Positions 7,594 through 11,963 of a stretch of 11,963 bases of DNA are shown in pieces (position 1 is the stretch's first letter; the number at the start of each line of letters is the position of its first letter). The stretch is from the NCBI GenBank assembly GCA_002402005.2, contig NVUS02000104.1:1-11963 (forward strand), read 5' to 3'. Origin of the DNA: OCS116 cluster bacterium. GTDB taxonomy: Bacteria > Pseudomonadota > Alphaproteobacteria > Rhizobiales > OSC116. The notes beneath the pieces are model-generated. The model made no database searches. It had not been told where the DNA came from and was given only the letters and a program-made list of their open reading frames with translations. The translations under genes and the position numbers were made by a program.

Positions 7594-7944
7594 TTACTTC
7601 ACAGTGAAACTGAAATTGTTTTTAACGGGGTGGCCATCTTTACCAATCGCACTCCAATTTACCATATACATACCTGACGGTAAGTTGTTGACAACGGCTT
7701 CATACATATTCGTAAAGCCTTTGCCTGAAGGCGGTGTAAATTCAATTTCATCGCCCTTAGAATTTTCAATTGAAAATTTCAATATTTTTGAGATTTTGTC
7801 GAATTGAACCATGATGGAATCAGGAGAATTCTCCATCATTGCTCCGTCTTGAGGGCTTGTTACCATTGAAGAATGAGCGATTGCACTTGTTGTAAAAGCC
7901 AGCCCCAACACCATGAATACGGTGCGCATATATTTTAGGTTCAT
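7594..7944 (-). CDS. copC: CopC family periplasmic copper-binding protein
   Basis: A 116-residue precursor with a Sec signal peptide: positive N-terminus, hydrophobic residues 9-20, cleavage after AIA-23. Cleavage exposes His24 as the mature N-terminus. His24 together with Asp103 and His105 (KDGHPV) reproduces the CopC Cu(II) site (amino-terminal His, Asp, His), including the histidine brace. The CopC fold signatures HSSMVTSPQDGA and the final NWSAIGKDGHPVKNNFSFTV are clear. It lacks the long Met-rich Cu(I) loop of Pseudomonas CopC, so it probably belongs to the Cu(II)-only class. The ATG at 7944 has AGGAA at good spacing. It is the first gene of the minus-strand copper operon, about 25 nt from the expected start of transcription of a CueR-type promoter. 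Confidence 0.93.
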   Translation of the reverse strand: MNLKYMRTVFMVLGLAFTTSAIAHSSMVTSPQDGAMMENSPDSIMVQFDKISKILKFSIENSKGDEIEFTPPSGKGFTNMYEAVVNNLPSGMYMVNWSAIGKDGHPVKNNFSFTVK

Positions 7945-7975
7945 ATTTTATTCCTGTGTTTGATCTAATTTACCA

Positions 7976-8006
7976 AAGCTACACCTTCTATCAACTGGAA
8001 GGACAA
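7976..8006 (-). promoter_or_regulatory. CueR/HmrR-type copper-responsive promoter of the copC operon
   Basis: On the minus strand, -35 TTGTCC (8006-8001) and -10 TAGCTT (7981-7976) are separated by 19 nt, the over-long spacer typical of MerR-family promoters. The spacer and -35 edge hold the dyad ACCTTCT-N7-GGAAGGA (7983-8003 on the plus strand), close to the CueR consensus ACCTTCC-N7-GGAAGGT. The core half-sites CCTTC and GAAGG are perfect. Transcription would start near 7969, about 25 nt before the copC ATG. The expected regulator, CueR or its alphaproteobacterial counterpart HmrR, is not encoded in this window. Confidence 0.82.
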
Positions 8007-8060
8007 GAACTTAATTCTGACAATTTCGTGTTTGAATTGTGATTTTTATGTGAATCCGAT

Positions 8061-8089
8061 TTGCTGTGTTGACATTCCATCCACAGCAA
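8061..8089. repeat. Perfect 8-bp inverted repeat in the copC upstream region
   Basis: TTGCTGTG (8061-8068) and CACAGCAA (8082-8089) are exact reverse complements around a 13-nt centre that begins with TTGACA (8069-8074). It could be an operator or a cruciform-prone site. No good -10 hexamer is found 16-18 nt from TTGACA, so promoter function is not supported. Confidence 0.45.
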
Positions 8090-8315
8090 CCATCACCTTG
8101 TAATAAACCATTTGAAGCAATTTTATTTAATTGCAAATTTTGAAATAAAATTTTCGTGAGGCAGCGTATCAATAAATTGATTCAAGCATTGATTTCTGTT
8201 TCAACTCACATTGAGGCACATTTATTTGCTCAAAAAAAGAAATATAGCAAAAATCAGAAAATATCGGGAAAATAATTAAATTGTATTTATTTCATAAAGA
8301 ATTGAGGAGATTAAA

Positions 8316-8663
8316 GTGTACAATTTCACCCGAAAAGCATTAAGTCTGTTTTTGGTAATTGCAATGGCTGAAAATGCATATGCAGTATCAAATAGTATAA
8401 CTGAATGGGATGATGGATTCGATACAGGTGGTCCTTTTACTCAAGCCAATAGTGGCTTTAATAACACCGCAAGTTTTGAAGGAAATGATTCATTAGTCAC
8501 AAACCTTTTGACGACTCCTTTGCTTAGTCTAGACACGCTAAACGCGATGTTGGTTGCTATAAAAAAATATGAACGAACTGCAAATAACGGTGGGTGGTCA
8601 AGACTTAATTCGAATCTGGCAAGAGGAAGAATTAGTGATGATGTGATTAACTTAGGCGTTTGA
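8316..8663 (+). pseudogene. Secreted 115-residue fragment, probably a broken L,D-transpeptidase
   Basis: The start is GTG at 8316 with a strong SD GAGGAGA 5 nt upstream. Residues 1-23 form a signal peptide ending AYA, so the product is exported. Residues 67-115 (TPLLS, then AIKKYERTANNGGW at 81-94) resemble the N-terminal scaffold region of large rhizobial-type L,D-transpeptidases, where a TPxLS segment leads to a Y-x-x-I-x-x-x-GGW motif. Those proteins continue for hundreds of residues to a YkuD catalytic domain with an active-site Cys. Here a TGA ends the frame at 8661-8663, and no catalytic domain follows; the next DNA is the antisense HxlR gene. The intact signal peptide and SD mean that a short secreted protein could still be made. 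If the family guess is wrong, this is a hypothetical secreted protein. Confidence 0.5.
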
Positions 8664-8711
8664 CTGGATGCCAAGTTGGTTAGAAGATTTGTCAGATGCT
8701 ATACACAAAGA

Positions 8712-9098
8712 TTAGGAGACTTTGGCCGTTTGGGTGCGTTCGGTATTTCCGTGCCCAACATTTGTTTCGCATGGCCCGGCCATGTTCCATTTTATCGACA
8801 ATGCGCTCAATTGGTTAAGTGTTTCGCGAAGCTCTAAGCCTCGTTCTGTAAGTGTATAGGAAACTTCTGGTGGGATTGTTGGCTTAAATGATCTGGTTAC
8901 AAAACCAGTATCCTCAAGCTTGCGTAATCTCTCTGTCAACATACGAGACGAGATTCCGGGAACCATGCGTTTAAGTTCTCCAAATCGGACAGTGCCGTTA
9001 TTGGCCAATCTCCATAATATATAGGTTGTCCAAGGGCCAGAAATAATGCGCAAAAGCTCATCCATAGGGCAGGAGATAGGTGCGTCGGTAAATTTCAT
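8712..9098 (-). CDS. HxlR family winged-helix regulator
   Basis: A 128-residue DNA-binding protein of the HxlR family, normally a dimeric repressor. The N-terminal signature is CPMDELLRIISGPWTTYIL (Cys10 onward), followed by the helix-turn-helix and wing (RFGELKRMVPGISSRMLTERLRKLEDTGF, residues 38-66, then PEVSYTLTERG). Cys10 lies where YodB-type members carry their redox/quinone-sensing Cys, and a second Cys is at 110 near the C-terminus, so electrophile sensing is plausible but inferred. It is divergent from the flavoprotein gene across 115 nt, the usual arrangement for an HxlR regulator and its target. The SD is weak (GGATAA well upstream of the ATG). Its 3' end faces the transpeptidase fragment across 48 nt. 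Confidence 0.92.
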   Translation of the reverse strand: MKFTDAPISCPMDELLRIISGPWTTYILWRLANNGTVRFGELKRMVPGISSRMLTERLRKLEDTGFVTRSFKPTIPPEVSYTLTERGLELRETLNQLSALSIKWNMAGPCETNVGHGNTERTQTAKVS

Positions 9099-9118
9099 TA
9101 TTAAAAGTTATCCCTTGG

Positions 9119-9161
9119 TTACGTCAAAATTACCACTAGTTACTTTATGATACCTACTTAC
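9119..9161. promoter_or_regulatory. Phased TTAC repeats, candidate HxlR operator
   Basis: TTAC occurs at 9119, 9130, 9140 and 9158, with a related ATAC at 9150. The first steps are 11, 10 and 10 bp, one DNA turn each. The array fills the centre of the 115-nt space between the divergent hxlR-like and flavoprotein genes. A TAAAAT (9163-9168) downstream could be the -10 box of the flavoprotein promoter, which would let a bound repressor cover it. Assignment is by position and repetition only. Confidence 0.4.
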
Positions 9162-9213
9162 ATAAAATAATCAAGTTGTTATTTTGGCATTGAACTCAAC
9201 TAAGGAGAATATA

Positions 9214-9789
9214 ATGGAAAAACAAGTGAGTGTAATTGTCGTGTATCATAGTGGTTATGGGCATACAAAGGTTCAAGCAGAATCTATTTTGGCAGGTGCG
9301 CAGTCGGTAGACAATGCAAACGCCAAATTGTTAGATGCGGATTATGCGGCCGCCAATTTAGAAGAATTAGCATCAGCCGATGCAATTATTTTTGGTTCGC
9401 CTACATATATGGGCACTGTATCAGCACCTTTTAAAGCGTTTATGGATGCTTCATCGACGGTTTGGATGGAGCAGGGGTGGAAAGATAAAATTGCTGGCGG
9501 TTTTACCAATTCATCAAGCCAATCAGGAGATAAAACCGGCACACTACAAACAATGTCTGTATTTGCAGCACAACATGGCATGGTTTGGGTTGGTTTAGAT
9601 TTACCGCCTGGAAACAACTCAACCGCTGGTTCTGATGAAGCTTTAAACCGTATGGGCGCAAGCTTAGGCGCAATGGCACAATCATTAGCAGATGTTGGGG
9701 CAGAGATTAATCCACCTGAATCTGACAGAAAAACCGCACATTATTACGGCGCAAGAATTGCAAAAGCAGCTCTTCGTTGGGCAAAATAA
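9214..9789 (+). CDS. Flavodoxin-like NAD(P)H:quinone oxidoreductase (WrbA-like)
   Basis: A 191-residue cytoplasmic FMN-binding protein of the flavodoxin/WrbA superfamily, likely reducing quinones by two electrons with NAD(P)H. The phosphate loop is YHSGYGHTKVQAESI (from residue 11), the second FMN contact is IFGSPTYMGTVSAPFKAFMD, and a GGFTNSSSQSGDK segment followed by QHGMVWVGL parallels WrbA's FTSTGTQHGG and HHGMVIVG regions. The frame extends upstream to a TTG at 9184, but ATG 9214 has a textbook AAGGAG 8 nt before it and starts immediately before the first beta strand, so I use it. Control by the divergent HxlR regulator is likely. A strong terminator follows, so it is monocistronic. Confidence 0.9.
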   Translation: MEKQVSVIVVYHSGYGHTKVQAESILAGAQSVDNANAKLLDADYAAANLEELASADAIIFGSPTYMGTVSAPFKAFMDASSTVWMEQGWKDKIAGGFTNSSSQSGDKTGTLQTMSVFAAQHGMVWVGLDLPPGNNSTAGSDEALNRMGASLGAMAQSLADVGAEINPPESDRKTAHYYGARIAKAALRWAK

Positions 9790-9802
9790 CTATATGCAAA
9801 TG

Positions 9803-9834
9803 GCCGCTCAATTGTAAAAATTGGGTGGCTTTTT
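9803..9834 (+). terminator. Rho-independent terminator of the flavoprotein gene
   Basis: An 11-bp stem, GCCGCTCAATT (9803-9813) with AATTGGGTGGC (9819-9829), contains two G/T wobbles, closes a 5-nt loop and is followed by TTTTT (9830-9834). It begins 13 nt after the flavoprotein stop codon. Confidence 0.87.
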
Positions 9835-10002
9835 GGCTTAAATGATTCAAAAAATCTTGCACACACAATAGAAATATAGTCAAGAAATATTGCCATGAAC
9901 AAGTTGAATAGCCACTTTGCGGTTGATTGGCTTAAAAAAATACTGATTTCACGTAAATGAAATGCTACTCAATTAATGACATATATTTTGAGAGGCGCTT
10001 CA

Positions 10003-10581
10003 ATGGATTTACATGAAAAGACTTATGAAAAACAGACTTTTGAAAACCTGTCCTTGCCTCAACAAAGTTTGACAGACAAGGAATTTGTCAATTGTATTTT
10101 TACGAAATGTGATTTTAGGGATAGTGATTTTTCGAGAAGCACATTCATTCAATGTGAGTTCAGCTCGTGTAATTTATCAAACGTAAAATTAAGCGACAGT
10201 CGGTTACAGGATGTGAAATTCATTCAATCTAAGATAGTTGGAGCAAATTTTGCTTCGATTAACAGGCTTATTATTGAGCTTAATTTTGACGATAGCATTA
10301 TAAATTTCTGCAATTTTGGAGATTTGGATATCAAACGCACTAAGTTCATTTCGTGTATCATGAGGGAAACAGATTTTTTCAAGGCAGACCTTAGTGGGTG
10401 TGACTTTGGAAATGCTGACCTACAGGCCACTCGCTTTCAAAATTGTAATTTGAGAAAAGCCAGTTTCATCGGGGCAAAAAATTATTTTGTCGATCCCGTA
10501 GATAATAACGTGAGGCAAGCAAAATTTTCTACACCGGAGGTTTTGTCTTTATTGTCAAAGTTTAAAATTGAAATCGTCTAA
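10003..10581 (+). CDS. Pentapeptide-repeat protein 1
   Basis: A 192-residue protein built almost entirely from pentapeptide repeats from about residue 25 to 165, with Phe or Leu at the central position and often Cys, Asp or Ser two residues before it (for example CIFTKCDFRDSDF, then KADLSGCDFGNADL). Such sequences fold as a right-handed quadrilateral beta-helix. The C-terminal cap (NYFVDPVDNNVRQAKFS, then PEVLSLLSKFKIEIV) is a common ending of this subgroup. Some pentapeptide proteins (Qnr, MfpA, McbG) mimic DNA and protect gyrase, but most have no known role, so none is claimed. An upstream ATG at 9976 is possible; ATG 10003 has GAGAGG 7 nt ahead. No signal peptide is seen. A second pentapeptide gene follows after 31 nt. 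Confidence 0.9.
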   Translation: MDLHEKTYEKQTFENLSLPQQSLTDKEFVNCIFTKCDFRDSDFSRSTFIQCEFSSCNLSNVKLSDSRLQDVKFIQSKIVGANFASINRLIIELNFDDSIINFCNFGDLDIKRTKFISCIMRETDFFKADLSGCDFGNADLQATRFQNCNLRKASFIGAKNYFVDPVDNNVRQAKFSTPEVLSLLSKFKIEIV

Positions 10582-10612
10582 CCACTTAAAACAATAATAT
10601 ATGAGCTGATAC

Positions 10613-11368
10613 ATGGAAAATCGTACAATAAATGGCGACATTCGAGATGCTTGTAATGAAGATCAGGCTATCCAACAGCATTTCAACATTCGCTCACCCG
10701 AGAATTGGTCATTTGAACAAATGACTTTTACTGATTGTGTTTTTGAAGGTTTGGAATTTTATAATTGTAAATTTACCAGTGCCAAATTTGAAAATTGCCT
10801 ATTTAAACAAATCACTTTTAATCAATGCGATTTGAGTAAAACCTGTTTTAATAATTGCAGAATAGAAGAGAGTGAGCGGAATAATCTGGTATTTCGCGAC
10901 TCAAAATTAAATGGTTGCGAGTTTAATGAATGTAGTTTCCAATCGATGATTGTAAAAAACAGTTCGTTGATTGGCGTTTCGATCCTTAAGACCAGTTTTA
11001 AAAACTCCGCATTTTATGACTGCACCTTTGCGCGCAAAGCCAAAGGGGTATATTTTAATGGTTTGAATGCATCTAAATCCAAATTGCAGAATATGATGTT
11101 GAACGGTAATAATCTATCAGGGCTACAATTTGAAGACTGCGACCTGACGTCTGCAGATTTGAGTGAATGCTCATTTGTTGATACACTGTTCAGTGATTGT
11201 CAGCTTAATGATGTCAGCCTTCGGCATTCAACTTTGCACGGTTTGACATTAGAGAGAGTTCAAGTATTTGAAGTGGATTTCGATAAATGCACCTCCATAA
11301 CTGGTCTGAAAATATCAAAGGATCTGTCTGAACAAATGCTTGCAACCTTTGGAGTTTCAATAGTTTAA
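10613..11368 (+). CDS. Pentapeptide-repeat protein 2
   Basis: A 251-residue pentapeptide-repeat protein. After about 30 residues of N-terminal sequence (including RSPENWSFEQM), repeats run from about residue 36 to 225 with a strikingly frequent Cys two before the central Phe/Leu: CVFEGLEFYNCKF, CLFKQITFNQCDL, CEFNECSF. An irregular break around residues 140-155 (FARKAKGVYFNGLNAS) probably marks a loop or a join between two beta-helical segments. The end (LKISKDLSEQMLATFGVSIV) resembles the C-terminal cap of the gene before it and of Qnr-like proteins. The start ATG at 10613 has only a weak SD (GAG). The 31-nt spacing from the first pentapeptide gene suggests co-transcription. Function unknown; cytoplasmic by lack of a signal. 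Confidence 0.9.
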   Translation: MENRTINGDIRDACNEDQAIQQHFNIRSPENWSFEQMTFTDCVFEGLEFYNCKFTSAKFENCLFKQITFNQCDLSKTCFNNCRIEESERNNLVFRDSKLNGCEFNECSFQSMIVKNSSLIGVSILKTSFKNSAFYDCTFARKAKGVYFNGLNASKSKLQNMMLNGNNLSGLQFEDCDLTSADLSECSFVDTLFSDCQLNDVSLRHSTLHGLTLERVQVFEVDFDKCTSITGLKISKDLSEQMLATFGVSIV

Positions 11369-11459
11369 TCTTAAAGCGCACGAATATGAACTGAGAATCA
11401 CCTCCGCATTCGAAGATGCGAGAGTTCCGGTCTATTGGATTGGGAAGTGAATATAACCA
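11369..11459. other. Non-coding junction between pentapeptide gene and IS3 remnant
   Basis: No gene is seen. A 5-bp CGCAT/ATGCG hairpin (11405-11420) has no T-run, so it is not a convincing terminator. The sequence changes character from the AT-rich gene before it and may include further decayed insertion-sequence DNA. Confidence 0.4.
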
Positions 11460-11639
11460 CTAGGTCATGCTGGCTTCCAGATTGTTATTCGGTAGGAAAT
11501 TTTACCACTCATAATTCATGTACTGGCTACCCTGATCGGAGAGGGTGATCACTTTTGACTTTGGGTTGCGTCGCCAAACGGCCATTAAAAGAGCGCTTAG
11601 CCAACTCTGCTCAAGAGTGGCTAAAGCGTCTTCTGTATC
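11460..11639 (-). pseudogene. Remnant of an IS3-family transposase (OrfB, DDE domain)
   Basis: Translating the minus strand gives ALLMAVWRR, then SDQGSQY (Asp codon 11537-11535), YEW, and after an in-frame stop (11504-11502) a continuation reading NNLEASM to a second stop at 11462-11460. This matches the IS3-family integrase core around the second catalytic Asp, where ALLMAVWRR, HSDQGSQY, YEW and NLEASMSR occur in that order. Both flanks are missing and the frame is broken, so it is a dead fragment of about 180 nt. The upstream side also hits a stop just beyond 11640. The rest of the element is not in the window. Confidence 0.82.
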
Positions 11640-11677
11640 CAATAATTATAGTTTAGGGCATGTAGTTTTGATTTGCC

Positions 11678-11702
11678 GGGTCTGTCAGAAAGATTGTGTA
11701 AT
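11678..11702 (+). repeat. Probable left terminal inverted repeat of an IS256-family element
   Basis: GGGTCTGTCAGAAAGATTG and the following GTGTAA resemble the termini of IS256-family elements, which commonly begin with G-rich sequence, TGTC and an AAA...TGTG stretch. It lies about 80-100 nt upstream of the transposase start, the expected distance. The exact outer base and the target duplication cannot be fixed without the right end. Confidence 0.6.
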
Positions 11703-11781
11703 TAGCATTTATTGATTAATTTTAGAATATTGGGATATTTTATAGTTACGCCTGATATTTGAAGTTAGATCGGAGAATGTT

Positions 11782-11963
11782 ATGAAGCAGACAAAGAAAT
11801 CGAATAATGGGATACCACCCAAATTACTTGAAGTTCTTTTAGAGCATAGTGATGGCCATGAATTATTTGGACGTGATGGATTTTTTCACCAATTAAAACA
11901 AGATCTTGTTAACGGCATTTTAGAAGGCGAGATGGAACATCATATCGGTTATGAGAAGCATGA
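11782..11963 (+). CDS. IS256-family (mutator-type) transposase, N-terminal 60 codons
   Basis: A partial gene that runs off the end of the window. The start ATG at 11782 has GGAG 6 nt upstream. The visible protein has the characteristic N-terminus of IS256/Mutator transposases: a Leu-rich LLEVLLEHS, then GRDGFFHQLKQDLVNGILEGEMEHHIGYEKH. In family members the corresponding sequence reads G-L-x-x-x-L-T-K-x-L-x-E-x-x-L-x-x-E-L-x-x-H-L-G-Y-E-K-H. The DDE catalytic residues would lie further on, so whether the gene is intact cannot be judged. It catalyses copy-out transposition of its own element. Confidence 0.92.
   Translation, partial: MKQTKKSNNGIPPKLLEVLLEHSDGHELFGRDGFFHQLKQDLVNGILEGEMEHHIGYEKH

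Larger units (their letters stand above)
7945..8315. other. 371-nt divergent intergenic region
   Basis: This gap separates copC (leftward) from the secreted fragment (rightward). It contains the CueR-type promoter at 7976-8006, a perfect 8-bp inverted repeat at 8061-8089, and a very AT-rich tract (about 8101-8310) with short A/T palindromes such as AAATTTT/AAAATTT near 8135-8155. The GAGGAGA at 8304-8310 is the SD of the rightward gene. I see no coding sequence or RNA gene in it. Confidence 0.6.
11678..11963 (+). mobile_element. Left end of an IS256-family insertion sequence (continues beyond window)
   Basis: The probable terminal repeat at 11678 and a transposase start at 11782 define the left end. 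The element runs off the window. It has landed beside, and possibly within, an older IS3 remnant. Confidence 0.75.

Noticed and set aside
9895..9960. 21-codon reading frame (starting MNKLNSHF) upstream of pentapeptide protein 1, possible leader peptide
   Set aside because: It has no convincing SD, no regulatory amino-acid run and no attenuator-like hairpin after it.
10003..11368. The two pentapeptide proteins as Qnr-type quinolone resistance determinants
   Set aside because: Only the generic repeat and the C-terminal cap are shared; no Qnr-specific loops or dimerisation helix can be identified by reading.
11402..11423. CGCAT/ATGCG hairpin after pentapeptide protein 2 as a terminator
   Set aside because: The stem is short and followed by AGAGTTCC rather than a T-run.

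Overview
The window looks like an accessory-rich stretch of an AT-rich proteobacterial chromosome, at roughly 40% GC by eye. An alphaproteobacterium is my best guess. The guess rests mainly on a remnant that resembles the N-terminus of rhizobial-type L,D-transpeptidases and on the general gene style, so it is an inference. I found no rRNA, tRNA or CRISPR array.

Layout. 1-1759 (+): the 3' part of an ExaC/AldB-type aldehyde dehydrogenase and its usual DUF779 partner, with a 13-bp hairpin between them. 1872-2630 (+): a DJ-1/PfpI-like protein, possibly translated from a nearly leaderless mRNA. 2846-3742 (-): a PanE/ApbA-type ketopantoate reductase family protein, convergent with the previous gene. 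7944 down to 3993 (-): a compact copper operon in the order copC, very short CopD-like membrane protein, multicopper oxidase 2, multicopper oxidase 1, GNAT acetyltransferase. Gaps are 11, 9, 60 and 17 nt. Upstream of copC is a promoter with the architecture of CueR/HmrR (copper-responsive MerR) promoters: a 19-nt spacer carrying a CCTTC/GAAGG dyad. No cueR gene lies in the window, so the regulator would act from elsewhere. 8316-8663 (+): a secreted protein fragment, probably a broken L,D-transpeptidase. 8712-9098 (-) and 9214-9789 (+): a divergent HxlR regulator and WrbA-like flavoprotein, a pair typical of quinone/electrophile defence, with phased TTAC repeats between them and a good terminator after the flavoprotein. 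10003-11368 (+): two tandem Cys-rich pentapeptide-repeat proteins. 11369-11963: insertion-sequence territory, with a decayed IS3-family OrfB fragment (-), then the left end and first 60 codons of an IS256-family element running off the window.

How the parts fit. The copper operon would export periplasmic copper-handling proteins: CopC binds Cu(II), the two Tat-exported oxidases detoxify Cu(I) or oxidise substrates, and a CopD-like membrane stub accompanies them. The two oxidases are same-length paralogs, about 62% identical by hand count. They differ sharply in methionine content near the substrate/T1-copper region, which suggests divided roles. The stress theme (copper, quinone, DJ-1, aldehyde) recurs across otherwise separate transcription units.

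Most worth follow-up: the CueR-type promoter, the shrunken CopD, the methionine split between the paired oxidases, the acetyltransferase at the end of the copper operon, and the tandem pentapeptide pair.
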